From assembly GCF_900637195.1 (NCBI RefSeq), contig NZ_LR134356.1:806001-870000 (forward strand): DNA of 64,000 nucleotides, in the 5' to 3' direction. Shown here piece by piece: positions 25,661 through 34,816 of this stretch. Position numbers and translations under genes: made by a program. The DNA is from Mycolicibacterium aurum (GTDB lineage: Bacteria > Actinomycetota > Actinomycetes > Mycobacteriales > Mycobacteriaceae). How positions within the stretch are numbered: position 1 is the first letter of the stretch; the number at the start of each line of letters is the position of its first letter. The notes under the pieces were generated by a model. That model was not told the origin of the DNA and made no database searches. It saw only the letters and a list, made by a program, of their open reading frames with translations.

Positions 25661-27259
25661 TCAGTCCTGTGTGAGCTGGCCGTCGACGCGCCGCCACAGG
25701 TGTTCGGGGTTGCCGTCGGCGATTGCGCTGGGCAACAGGGATTTCGGCACGTCCTGGTAGCAGACGGGCCGCAGGTAGCGCTCGATGGCCCTGGAGCCGA
25801 CGGATGTGGTGCGTGAGTCCGATGTCGCGGGGAACGGGCCGCCGTGCACCATCGCGTGGCTCACCTCGACGCCGGTGGGCCAGCCGCCGAACAGGATTCG
25901 GCCGGCTTTGAGCTCCAGCAGCGGCAGCAGCTCGCCTGCCTCGTCCAGATCGGATTCGTCGGCATGCACGGTGGCCGTCAGCTGGCCCTCGATGCCCTGC
26001 GCGACAGCCCGCATCTCGGCGGTATCGGCGCATCGCACGATCAGGCTCGACGCGCCGAAGACCTCGGCCTGCAGCGCCTCCGACTTCAGGAAACTGGCTG
26101 CGTCGGTGGTGAACAGTGCCGCCCGGCAGGAGGTTTCGTTACCACCCTGCTGGCCTCGGGCGACCAGGTCGGCGGCCGCGGCCAGGGAGTCGACGCCCGA
26201 GGCATAGTTGCCTGCGATGTTCGGGGTGAGCATCGGGGTGGCCGGTGCGTTGCCGACGGCCTCGGTGGCGGCGGCGACGAATGTGGTCAGACCGGGGCTG
26301 TCGACGGCGATCACCAGCCCGGGGTTGGTGCAGAACTGGCCGGACCCCATGGTGAGTGAGCCGACGAACGCGCGGCCCAACTCTTCGCCGCGGGTGGCCA
26401 GGGCGCCGCCGAGGACGAACACCGGGTTGATCGAGCTCATCTCGGCATACACCGGGATGGGCTCGGGACGCGCGGCTGCGGCGGCGACGAGTGCGGTTCC
26501 GCCGGAACGGGATCCGGTGAAGCCGACAGCTTTGATGCGGGAATCGGTGACCAGCGCGATGCCGAGGTCCGGGCCGGAGCCGAACAGCAGCGAGAACGTG
26601 CCGGCCGGCAGCCCGGACGCGGCGACGGCGTCGGTGATAGCGCGGGCGACGAGCTCCGACGTTCCGGGGTGCGCGTCATGTCCCTTGACGACGACGGGGC
26701 ACCCTGCCGCGAGCGCGGAGGCGGTGTCGCCGCCGGCGACGGAGAACGCGAGCGGGAAGTTCGACGCGCTGAACACCGCGACGGGGCCCAGCGGGATGAA
26801 GCGCTGACGCAGATCGGGGCGGGGCAGGGGAGTCCGGTCGGGCAGCGGGGTGTCGATGCGGGCGCCGTTCCAGCTGCCCTCGCGCAGCACCGATGCGAAC
26901 AGTCGCAGCTGGCCCGTGGTGCGGCCGACCTCGCCGGTGAGGCGCGCCTGGGGGAGGCCGGATTCGGCGACGGCGCGGGCGATGAGCGTCTCGCTGATCG
27001 CCTCGATGTTGGTGGCGACGGTTTCCAGGAACTGTGCGCGCTGCTCGGCGGAGGTGGCGCGGTAGGCACCGAACGCCCCGGCGGCGGCGGCGCACGCAGC
27101 GTCGACGTGGCCGGCGTCGCCGTGCTGGTACACCGGCTCCAAGGGCTGGCCCGCAGCGGGGTCGAACGCGCGGATTTCCGTGCCGGTGCCGCGTACGGCC
27201 GTGCCGGCGATGAGCATCTGTCCGGTGAGACTGGTGGTCCCCGAGATGGTCGCAGTCAT
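25661..27259 (-). CDS. 2,5-dioxovalerate (alpha-ketoglutaric semialdehyde) dehydrogenase
   Basis: Predicted 532-residue aldehyde dehydrogenase starting at the ATG at 27259 behind GGAGG. It would oxidise 2,5-dioxopentanoate to 2-oxoglutarate with NADP, the last step of the pathway. The catalytic Cys is in GSGQFCTNPG and the active-site Glu in PVYAEMSSINP. GVAVFSASNFPLAFSV-type segments (here PVAVFSASNFPLAFSVAGGD) and GFTGSRSGG are features of the KGSADH-III clade, which often replaces NWPF-type motifs. It is the first gene of the operon; a palindrome sits 16 bp upstream. Confidence 0.85.
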   Translation of the reverse strand: MTATISGTTSLTGQMLIAGTAVRGTGTEIRAFDPAAGQPLEPVYQHGDAGHVDAACAAAAGAFGAYRATSAEQRAQFLETVATNIEAISETLIARAVAESGLPQARLTGEVGRTTGQLRLFASVLREGSWNGARIDTPLPDRTPLPRPDLRQRFIPLGPVAVFSASNFPLAFSVAGGDTASALAAGCPVVVKGHDAHPGTSELVARAITDAVAASGLPAGTFSLLFGSGPDLGIALVTDSRIKAVGFTGSRSGGTALVAAAAARPEPIPVYAEMSSINPVFVLGGALATRGEELGRAFVGSLTMGSGQFCTNPGLVIAVDSPGLTTFVAAATEAVGNAPATPMLTPNIAGNYASGVDSLAAAADLVARGQQGGNETSCRAALFTTDAASFLKSEALQAEVFGASSLIVRCADTAEMRAVAQGIEGQLTATVHADESDLDEAGELLPLLELKAGRILFGGWPTGVEVSHAMVHGGPFPATSDSRTTSVGSRAIERYLRPVCYQDVPKSLLPSAIADGNPEHLWRRVDGQLTQD

Positions 27260-27274
27260 GTCCTCCACGGTAGG

Positions 27275-27290
27275 AGGCATATCCATGCCT
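27275..27290. promoter_or_regulatory. 16-bp perfect palindrome, probable operator of second hexarate operon
   Basis: AGGCAT-ATCC-ATGCCT reads as a 6+4+6 perfect dyad, 16-31 bp upstream of the dehydrogenase start at 27259 and just before its ribosome-binding site. Position and symmetry fit a repressor site, possibly for the LysR or IclR regulator of the region. No second copy was found by eye. Confidence 0.4.
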
Positions 27291-27355
27291 GTCCAAGACC
27301 ATTTAGCACACGACTGATGCAGCTCTTGAATCAATCGGTGGGTGTGCGAGCCCGG

Positions 27356-28261
27356 TCAGCGCTCCAGCTCAGCGCGGTCCCAGGAGCCCAGGTTCGCGGC
27401 TGCCTCGTAGGTGCTCTGCAGGAACTCAAGCAGCAGCGCGTCCGGGTCGGCGGACTCCCGCACGGCGGTGTAGGGCAGCACGAATTCGCCCAGAGTCTCG
27501 TCGAAGTACGCCTGCTCCGGACACACCGCGGCGTCCCGGTACCCCGCGGGTTCGGGATAGGCGTAGGAGTAGAAGACGCCCTCGCCGTCGGGTCCGGGCC
27601 AGTAGCCGGCGCTGCTGACCTCGTGGGAGTAGGCCTCCCACATGACGTGCGGACCGCAGTTGGGCGCACCGCCGGGATGCTTGGGCGCCGAGCGGCCGGA
27701 GAACCGCGTGACGGCCAGGTCGAGCGCACCCCAGAAGAAGTGCACCGGGCTCACCTTGCCGACGAACCGCGACCGGAAGATCTCGAACACGCGGGTCATC
27801 TGCACCAGCGCCAGCCAGAAGCGGTGCACCTGTTCGGCGTCGTAGGCGACGTGCTGGGTGTCGGTGTCGAGCGGGACGGCGTCGGCGATCTCCACGGGCA
27901 TCGGCCAGATGTCGGTGTGCAGGCCGAGGTCGTCGAGGGCTGCGGTGACCTCGCGGTAGAAGTCGGCGACCGGACCGGGGCGCAGCGCGACGGTGCGACG
28001 CTCCCCGGTGGTGCTCGCTACCGTCAACTGGTGATCGACGAAATCGAAGTCGATCTGAAACCCTTTGTCTCCGTAGGGAACAAGCCCGGTCGTCAGCCCA
28101 CGCGCCGATACGTACAGAACCACATTCCACCAGTGACTCATCACCGGGGTGTTGGCCAGGCGGACCTTGCCGACCACCTGTGTCATCAGCTGCAGCGTGT
28201 CGCGGGTCTCGGCCCAGTGCTCGACGGACAGTTCAGGCCAGGCGGACGGGGAGTCGGGCAT
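27356..28261 (-). CDS. DUF5996 family protein
   Basis: Predicted 301-residue soluble protein. The start at 28261 gives MPDSPSAWPELSVEHWAETR and is preceded by GGAGG. Family-type segments are LQLMTQVVGKVRLANTPVMSHWWNV near 23-47, TTGLVPYGDKGFQIDFDFVDH, and GPHVMWEAYSHEVSSAGYWPG near the C-terminal third. The function of the family is unknown. It lies just upstream of the hexarate operon in the same direction (96-bp gap containing the palindrome), so it is probably a separate unit. Confidence 0.8.
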   Translation of the reverse strand: MPDSPSAWPELSVEHWAETRDTLQLMTQVVGKVRLANTPVMSHWWNVVLYVSARGLTTGLVPYGDKGFQIDFDFVDHQLTVASTTGERRTVALRPGPVADFYREVTAALDDLGLHTDIWPMPVEIADAVPLDTDTQHVAYDAEQVHRFWLALVQMTRVFEIFRSRFVGKVSPVHFFWGALDLAVTRFSGRSAPKHPGGAPNCGPHVMWEAYSHEVSSAGYWPGPDGEGVFYSYAYPEPAGYRDAAVCPEQAYFDETLGEFVLPYTAVRESADPDALLLEFLQSTYEAAANLGSWDRAELER

Positions 28262-28512
28262 GGTGCAGGCACCTCCAGGGTGGTCGAGGGGACCCGTCCA
28301 GCATGGCAGAAACCCGGAAAACGCCTGATCAACAGCCAGGCACGCGTGCTGACGCCGTGGTAGAACTAGGCGACCCTGTGACATCGCGGCGCACCGCAAC
28401 CTGCACAACGGGCAACCGGTCATCAGCCGATTGACATGCATCCCGGTGGTCCCGGCAAACTTGCGGTAGCTTCGATCCACACACCGATTGGCCGCAGCCG
28501 AGGAGAACACCG

Positions 28513-30276
28513 GTGAATGCGACACCATTCGGGCACTATCAGCTCCAGAAGCTGATCGGCCAGGGCGGGATGGGAGAGGTCTACCAGGCCTACGACACCA
28601 AGACCGACCGTGTTGTCGCGCTCAAGGTCCTCCCGCACCACATGGCCACCGACGAGGTCTTCCAGGCGCGGTTCCGCCGCGAGTCGCAGGCTGCCGCGGG
28701 CGTCAACGACCCCCACGTGGTGCCGATCCACGGGTTCGGCGAGATCAACGGCCGGCTGTACATCGACATGAGGCTCATCGAAGGCCGCAACCTGGGCACG
28801 ATGCTCGCGGAGAGCGAGAAGCCCCTCGGCGCCGCGTTCGCCGTCACGATCGTCGAGCAGGTCGCTCACGCGCTGGACGCGGCCCACAAGGACGGTCTGA
28901 TCCACCGCGACATCAAACCGTCCAACATCCTCATCACCGGCCGCGACTTCGTGTATCTGATCGACTTCGGACTGGCCCGCAGCGCAGGCGAGTCGGGTCT
29001 GACCACCGCGGGAAGCACCCTGGGCACGCTGGCGTATATGGCGCCGGAACGCTTTGAAGGTGGCGACGTCGACGCCCGCTCCGACATCTACGCGCTGACC
29101 TGTGTGCTGTACGAATGTCTCACTGGCTCAAGGCCTTACCCGGCCGACAGCCTGGAACAGCAGATCGCCGGCCACATGGTCTCGCCGTTGCCGCGCCCCT
29201 CGGACAGCGATCCCCGGCTGGCGGCGTTCGACGAGGTGATCGCCAAGGGCATGGCCAAGAAGCCCGCCAAGCGCTACCAGACGGCCGGTGAACTTGCCGA
29301 GGCCGCGCGCCGCGCGCTGACCGCCCCGGTGCGCCGGGGCGGCAGCGGATCGCGCCACTCGGCCCGGACCGAACCCAAGAAGCCGAAGAAGTCGCTGCTG
29401 GCGGCCGGCGCCGCAGCCGTGGTCGTGGCGCTGGCCGCGGTCGGCCTGTGGGTGTGGGCGCCGTGGCGGGACGACGCAGGCGACGCGCCGCCCCTCCCGG
29501 ACGGCGCCGTCGAGTCCATCGCGGCTGCGGTGCCCGCCGACATCCGGGACACCGGCCGTCTCGTCATCGGGGTGAACGTGCCCTACGCGCCGATGGAGTT
29601 CAAGAACGCGGACGGCCAGCTCGTGGGTTTCGACGTGGAGCTGATGAACGCGGTGACCCGTGTGCTCGGCCTGGTGCCCGACTACCGCGACACCCCGTTC
29701 GACATGATCCTGCCCGGGGTGGTGGACGGCAGCTTCGACGTCGGGATGTCGTCGGTCACCGATACCCGGGATCGCGAAGAGCTCGTCGACTTCGTCACCT
29801 ACTTGCAGGCCGGGACGCAGTGGGCGCGCCGCCCGGGGACCGCGCTCGGCCCTTCGTCCGCGTGTGGATTGAGAGTCGGCGTGGCAGAGGGAACTCTGCA
29901 GGCCACCGAGGAGCTTCCTGCCAAGAGCGACCAGTGCGCGGCCGCGGGAATGGCCCCGATCGAGATGGTCGTCTTCAAGAGTCAGGACGAAGTCACCACG
30001 GCGCTGATCAAGGGTGAGGTGGACGCCATGTCGGCGGATTCGCCGGTGACGGGCTTTGCGATCAAACTCAGCCGGGGCGACCTGGTACCCGCCGGCGACG
30101 TCTTCGATTCCTCGCCGTACGGCTGGCCTGTCGCCAAAGGGGCGGGGTTGGCCGAGCCGCTGCGGCTGGCGCTCGAGCACCTGATGGAGACCGGTGAATA
30201 CCGTGCCATCGCGACGATGTGGGGTGTCGAGCGCGGGATGATCGACAAGCCGGCGGTCAACGGGGCGACCAGATGA
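28513..30276 (+). CDS. Receptor Ser/Thr kinase fused to a family 3 solute-binding ectodomain
   Basis: Predicted 587-residue membrane kinase with a GTG start behind AGGAG. The cytoplasmic Hanks-type kinase domain spans about 8-270: glycine loop GQGGMGEV at 16-23, Lys38, HRDIKPSN at 131-138, DFG at 151-153, APE at 177-179, all intact. A basic linker leads to one membrane segment at about 295-317. The extracytoplasmic part (about 346-580) is a complete SBP_bac_3 fold: LVIGVNVPYAPMEF, GFDVELMNAVTRVLG, FDVGMSSVTDTRDREELVDF and LIKGEVDAMSADSP. This predicts direct sensing of an amino acid or small ligand. The gene stands alone, with no transporter nearby. Confidence 0.9.
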   Translation: MNATPFGHYQLQKLIGQGGMGEVYQAYDTKTDRVVALKVLPHHMATDEVFQARFRRESQAAAGVNDPHVVPIHGFGEINGRLYIDMRLIEGRNLGTMLAESEKPLGAAFAVTIVEQVAHALDAAHKDGLIHRDIKPSNILITGRDFVYLIDFGLARSAGESGLTTAGSTLGTLAYMAPERFEGGDVDARSDIYALTCVLYECLTGSRPYPADSLEQQIAGHMVSPLPRPSDSDPRLAAFDEVIAKGMAKKPAKRYQTAGELAEAARRALTAPVRRGGSGSRHSARTEPKKPKKSLLAAGAAAVVVALAAVGLWVWAPWRDDAGDAPPLPDGAVESIAAAVPADIRDTGRLVIGVNVPYAPMEFKNADGQLVGFDVELMNAVTRVLGLVPDYRDTPFDMILPGVVDGSFDVGMSSVTDTRDREELVDFVTYLQAGTQWARRPGTALGPSSACGLRVGVAEGTLQATEELPAKSDQCAAAGMAPIEMVVFKSQDEVTTALIKGEVDAMSADSPVTGFAIKLSRGDLVPAGDVFDSSPYGWPVAKGAGLAEPLRLALEHLMETGEYRAIATMWGVERGMIDKPAVNGATR

Positions 30277-30324
30277 GGTACCGGAAGTCCGTGTAGATCA
30301 GCCGGCCGCGGGTACGTCGCGGGC

Positions 30325-30561
30325 ATGACCGCACTTCCTCCCAACCCCGATCCTGCAAGCACTCCCGGCTTGGAGAGCGGCGGCGGTGTGTCGCCCGGCG
30401 AGACCCCGCCCGATTCGGAGCAGACGTCCAACTCGATGCCCGACCCGACGGCCGGACGCAACCTGACACCGCGGGCGGTCATCGCGTTCGTCGCCATCGG
30501 ACTGTTCGTGGCGCTTTTCCTGGCCAGCGCGGTCTACCTGGTAGTACGCATGGTCGGCTAG
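30325..30561 (+). CDS. DUF6480-type small membrane protein
   Basis: Predicted 78-residue protein. The first 45 residues are Pro/Ser/Gly-rich with the family-like GGVSPGETPPDSEQT stretch, and the C-terminus is one membrane helix (AVIAFVAIGLFVALFLASAVYLVV). This matches the actinobacterial DUF6480 pattern. It ends in a 4-bp tail-to-tail overlap with the anti-sigma gene. Function unknown. Confidence 0.75.
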   Translation: MTALPPNPDPASTPGLESGGGVSPGETPPDSEQTSNSMPDPTAGRNLTPRAVIAFVAIGLFVALFLASAVYLVVRMVG

Positions 30562-30983
30562 TTGCAGCGGTAGTCCAGGCACACCGTGGTGCCGTCGGCC
30601 CGTCCGTTGATGGTGCAGTGGTGCGCCAGCGCGTGCATCAGGATGACCCCGCGACCCCGACTGCGGTCCCGCTGCTGCTGCGTGCCGGGCTCTCGCCATG
30701 AACCGTGATCGGTCACACACACGCTGAGGCACTTCTGCTCCGGCTCGAAGTCCGCGCGGACGGCCATGGCTCCGACGCCGGGATGGCCGACGTAGGCGTG
30801 GTCGACGCAGTTGGCCAGCGCCTCGTTGACCACCAGCAGAACCTCGTTGATCTGGGCAGCCTGCACGCCGCAGTCGCTCAGCCAGGCGCCGACCTGGTCT
30901 CGCAGGTCCGCGGCACCCGCGGCGGTCGCCTCGCCCCTGACGGTCAACCGTTCCGAGGTGGGTGACTCCGCTGCAACAGTCAT
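30558..30983 (-). CDS. Anti-sigma regulatory factor-type ATPase (RsbW-like)
   Basis: Predicted 141-residue GHKL ATPase domain protein. The N-box reads LVVNEALANCVDHAY, with the catalytic Glu and Asn, and the G-region is RDRSRGRGVILMHALAHH; this is the compact HATPase_c_2 fold of RsbW/SpoIIAB proteins. Such proteins bind and inhibit stress sigma factors and may phosphorylate an anti-anti-sigma partner. No sigma or antagonist gene is adjacent, so this is an orphan; a link to SigF is plausible because a SigF-like promoter occurs elsewhere in the window. Confidence 0.8.
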   Translation of the reverse strand: MTVAAESPTSERLTVRGEATAAGAADLRDQVGAWLSDCGVQAAQINEVLLVVNEALANCVDHAYVGHPGVGAMAVRADFEPEQKCLSVCVTDHGSWREPGTQQQRDRSRGRGVILMHALAHHCTINGRADGTTVCLDYRCN

Positions 30984-31048
30984 GAGTTCCGGCTACCCGC
31001 TGCGGGCGGCTTTATTCCCCAGAACTTCCCGGAAGCGCGTCGAAAAGG

Positions 31049-33253
31049 TCACAGCTGGTTCACGGTGGCCGTCTCGGGCCTATGTTGCTTGGCCTCCAGC
31101 GCGGTGCCCTCGATGTCGAGATCGGGCACATAGCGGTCGAACCAGGTGGAGTGTCTCCACATCCTGTCGCCGAGCATCGCCATCACCGCGGGGATCAGAG
31201 TGAGCCGGACGACGAACGCGTCGAGGAACACGCCGAAGGCCAGCGTCAGGCCGACGGACTTGATGATCGGGTCGCCGCCGGCCAGGAACGCGATGAACAC
31301 CCCGAACATGATCAGCGCGGCCGCCGTGACCACCCGGGCCGACAGCCCGACGCCGTTGCGGACCGCCGCCGTCGCATCACCGGTGGTCGCCAGTTCCTCC
31401 TTGATCCGCGACACCACGAACACCTCGTAATCACTGGACAATCCGAAGATGATGGCCAGCGCGATGATCGGGAGGAAGCTGATGGTCTCGCCCGGCGTGA
31501 CGCCGAGAAGGCTTGCACCCCAACCCCACTGGAAGACGGCCACCTGGGCGCCCAGGGCGGCGAACACCGACAGTAGGAAGCCCACGATCGACGTGATGGG
31601 CACCAGCGCGGCGCGGAACGCGATCGTCAGGAGGATGAACGCCAGTCCGACCACCACGACGAGGAAGATCGGCAGCGCGGTGGCCAGTTTGTCGGAGGTG
31701 TCGATGTTGGATGCGGTGTTGCCGCCCACCAGGAACGTGGCGCCCGTGTCGGCTTCGATCGCGTCCCGGTCGGCGCGGATGCGCTGGACCAGGTCGGCGG
31801 TCGCCGTGTCGTTGGGCCCGGTTTCCGGGATCACCTGAATGATCGCGGTGCGGCTGTCGCCGCCCGCGGGTGCTGCGGCCACCACGCCGTCCTCACGGCT
31901 GATGTTCGACGCAATCATCTGTGCGGCAGCAGGATTGGTAGCTCCGGACACATCGGCGACGACGAGCAGCGGACCGTTGAAGCCGGGGCCAAGATGCTCG
32001 GCGGTCAGATCGTAGGCCTGCCGCGACGTGTTCGACTCGGGCTGCGACGACCCGCTCGGCAGGCCCAGGTGCATCCCCAGGGCGGGAAGCCCCATCACGA
32101 TGAGCGTGGCCGATCCACCGATCAGCAACGGCTTACGGAAGCGCACCACGAACCGTGCCCAGGCGGCACCGACGGTGCGCTGCGGGGTGTACGCCGCGAC
32201 CTGTGCCACCTCCTTGGGCCGGCCGGGCTGCAGCGGCGGCTCGATGAACTTCGCCACCCTGCCGCCGGCGAATCCCAGCAGTGCGGGCAACAGCGTCAGC
32301 GCGATCAGCATCGCGATCAGCACCGACACCGCCGCGGCCACGCCCATGTAGGTCAGGAACGGGATACCGACGACGGCCAGGCCGCACAGCGCGATGATCA
32401 CCGTCAGCGCCGCGAATACCACGGCGCCACCGGCAGTTCCGACCGCCAGACCGGCGGCTTCCTGACGCGGCATGAGGAGCAGCAGGTTGTTGCGGTACCG
32501 GTTGAGGATGAACAACGCGTAGTCGATGCCGCAGGACAGGCCGAGCATCAGCGCCAGGGACAGCGACGCCGTCGGCATGTCGACGAACGCGGCGACGACG
32601 AAGATTCCGAGGGCGCCGATTCCGACGCCGATGGCGGCGGTCAGGATCGGCAGTCCCGCGGCGACGATCGCGCCGAACGTGATCAACAGGATGACGAACG
32701 CGACCGAGATGCCGATGATCTCGGGAAGGTGCGGGACAGCCACCTTGTAGCCCGGGAACACGGCTCCGGCGTACTCGACCTGCAGGCCCGCGTCCCGTGC
32801 GGGCTGCATCGCAGACTCCAGCTCGGTCAGCGCGGCGTCGCTCACCTCGCCGATCGGGGCGGTCCACTGCACCGTGCCGAGTCCGACGCGGCCGTCGGGC
32901 GAGATCTGCCGGGTCTGGGTCGGGCCTGCGGCCGCGGCCACATCGGGCACCGAGTTGGCCGCCGCGACCGCCTGATCGATGCTCGGCGCGAGCGCGGGAT
33001 CGGTGATGGCGCGGCCCTCGGGCGCGGCGAAGGTGATCTGCGTCTGCGCGCCGGCGAAGTCCGGCAGGTTCTGCTGCAGCTGCTCGACCGCGCGCTGGGA
33101 CTCGGTGCCCGGAATCGTGAAGTTGTCGCTGGGCTCGCCGCGGAAGCCGACGAAGGCAAGGGCTACACCGGCGAGCACCGCGAGCCAGGTACCGAGGACG
33201 AGCCAGCGCCGACGGAAGCTCACGGCGCCGAGGGTGAACAGAAATCGCGACAT
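31049..33253 (-). CDS. MMPL-family RND transporter
   Basis: Predicted 734-residue membrane protein starting at the ATG at 33253 preceded by GAGGTGA. It has two repeats of one segment, a large external loop and about five segments. Landmarks are the N-terminal SFRRRWLVLGTWLAVLAGVAL, GIDYALFILNRYRN in the first half and SSDYEVFVVSRIKEE in the second half, the MMPL proton-relay and ALGLGVDY-like motifs. Family members export lipids or drugs across the mycobacterial membrane. At this length it resembles the smaller YdfJ-type members rather than the 950-residue MmpL3/4 type. It stands alone and faces the P450. Confidence 0.88.
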   Translation of the reverse strand: MSRFLFTLGAVSFRRRWLVLGTWLAVLAGVALAFVGFRGEPSDNFTIPGTESQRAVEQLQQNLPDFAGAQTQITFAAPEGRAITDPALAPSIDQAVAAANSVPDVAAAAGPTQTRQISPDGRVGLGTVQWTAPIGEVSDAALTELESAMQPARDAGLQVEYAGAVFPGYKVAVPHLPEIIGISVAFVILLITFGAIVAAGLPILTAAIGVGIGALGIFVVAAFVDMPTASLSLALMLGLSCGIDYALFILNRYRNNLLLLMPRQEAAGLAVGTAGGAVVFAALTVIIALCGLAVVGIPFLTYMGVAAAVSVLIAMLIALTLLPALLGFAGGRVAKFIEPPLQPGRPKEVAQVAAYTPQRTVGAAWARFVVRFRKPLLIGGSATLIVMGLPALGMHLGLPSGSSQPESNTSRQAYDLTAEHLGPGFNGPLLVVADVSGATNPAAAQMIASNISREDGVVAAAPAGGDSRTAIIQVIPETGPNDTATADLVQRIRADRDAIEADTGATFLVGGNTASNIDTSDKLATALPIFLVVVVGLAFILLTIAFRAALVPITSIVGFLLSVFAALGAQVAVFQWGWGASLLGVTPGETISFLPIIALAIIFGLSSDYEVFVVSRIKEELATTGDATAAVRNGVGLSARVVTAAALIMFGVFIAFLAGGDPIIKSVGLTLAFGVFLDAFVVRLTLIPAVMAMLGDRMWRHSTWFDRYVPDLDIEGTALEAKQHRPETATVNQL

Positions 33254-33332
33254 GTTCACCTCTATGCCCTCAGTCGCCGGAAATACGCCCCTTCACCTGT
33301 GTGATCTCCGTGACGGCTCGTACGCTGAGGTG

Positions 33333-34681
33333 ATGGCCACGACGTCCCTGCCGCCGGGTCCACTCCTGCCCAGCGCGGTGCAGGCCGGCTTGATGCTGCG
33401 GTGCGGGCCTCGGTTCGTCGCGGCGTGCAGACGCCGGTATGGGCCGACGTTCACGCTGCGGGTCGCGTCGATGGGCACCCTCGTCTATCTGACCGATCCC
33501 GCCGACATCAAGACCGTGTTCGCCGGTGACCCCCGCGTCTTTCACGCCGGGGAAGCCAATTCGATGCTCACCGGGTTGCTGGGCGAGACCTCGGTGCTGG
33601 TGATCGACGAGGACCTGCACCGGGAGCGGCGGCGTCTGATGCTCGCCCCGTTCGCCAGGGACGCGGTGGCGGGCCAGGCCACGACCATGCAGGAGATCGC
33701 CGCCCAGAACATCGCGGGCTGGCCGGTGGGTCGAGAGTTTCGGTCCAGCCGAAGATGTCGGAGATCACGCTGGAGGTGATCCTGCGGACCGTCATCGGGG
33801 CCAGTGACGCGGCCCGGCTCGCCGCGCTGCGCGAGGTGATGCCGCGGCTGCTGAGCGTCGGACCGTGGACGACATTGGCGATCGCCAACCCGGATCTGCT
33901 GCGGCGCAGACCATGGCGGACGGTCAGCACCGCCATGGACGAGGCGGACCGGTTGCTCTACGCCGAAATCGCGGATCGCCGCGCCGACCCGGATCTGGAG
34001 CGCCGCGGTGACGCGCTGGCGATGCTGGTGCTCGCGGGCGGCATGACCGACCGCGAGCTGCGCGATCAGTTGATGACGCTGCTGGTGGCGGGGCACGACA
34101 CCACGGCGACCGGGTTGTCGTGGGCGCTGGAGCGGCTGACGCGGCACCCGGGGATTCTGGCCAGGGCTGTCGCGGCCGCGCGGCAGGGCGACGACGCATA
34201 CCTGGACGCGGTCGCCCGCGAAACCCTGCGGATCCGTCCAGTCGTGTTCGACGTCGGTCGGGTGCTGAAGGAACCCGTCGAGCTGGCCGGGTACCGGCTG
34301 CCTGCGGGCGTGATGGTGATTCCGGGCATGGTGATGGTGCACGCGGATTCACACGTGTATCCGCACGCCGACCGGTTCGACCCCGACCGCATGCTCGATG
34401 CCACCGTGAGCCCCTCGACGTATCTGCCGTTCGGTGGCGGCAACCGGCGCTGTCTGGGGGCGACGTTCGCGACGGTCGAGATGCGGGTCGTCCTGCGCGA
34501 GATCCTGCGCCGGGTCGAGCTGGAGCCCACATCGGCCCGGGGCGAGCGGCGACGGCTCAAACACGTGATCTTCGTGCCGCATCGCGGTGCCCGGATCAGG
34601 GTCCGGTCACGGCGTGCGGTCACGGATTCCGTCGAGACCACCGGGTCCTCATGCCCGGTCCACGGCGCAGCTCCCTCCTGA
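33333..34681 (+). pseudogene. Cytochrome P450 with a single frameshift
   Basis: Two frames together give a full P450 of about 449 residues. The first runs from ATG 33333 (MATTSLPPGPLLPSAVQAGL) to WPVGREFR; the second resumes VQPKMSEITLEVILRTVIG. The break is at GG 33742-33743, where one missing G would restore CGG-GTC. Downstream all P450 landmarks are intact: oxygen-binding helix LVAGHDTTATGLSW, ExxR in ARETLRI, and heme-binding FGGGNRRCLGATFA with the Cys ligand. Its intactness argues for a recent mutation or an assembly error. It resembles mycobacterial CYP135/138-like enzymes with LPFGGGxRRC; the substrate is unknown. Confidence 0.8.
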
Positions 34682-34816
34682 GGGCGCGTGAATCCGTCGC
34701 CGGTTTCGCGGATCGTCGCGGAATCCGTCGAGTGCGGCACCCGGAACTGACTCATCAGTAACAAATTCCCGAGAGGCCTTCCGTAAGGGCATTCAGTACG
34801 GGTAAGCATTGACGCC

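Noticed and set aside
31994..33304. 436-codon open frame opposite the MMPL transporter
   Set aside because: Antisense to a well-supported transporter, extremely rich in Arg, Gln, Gly and Asp, no domain; shadow.
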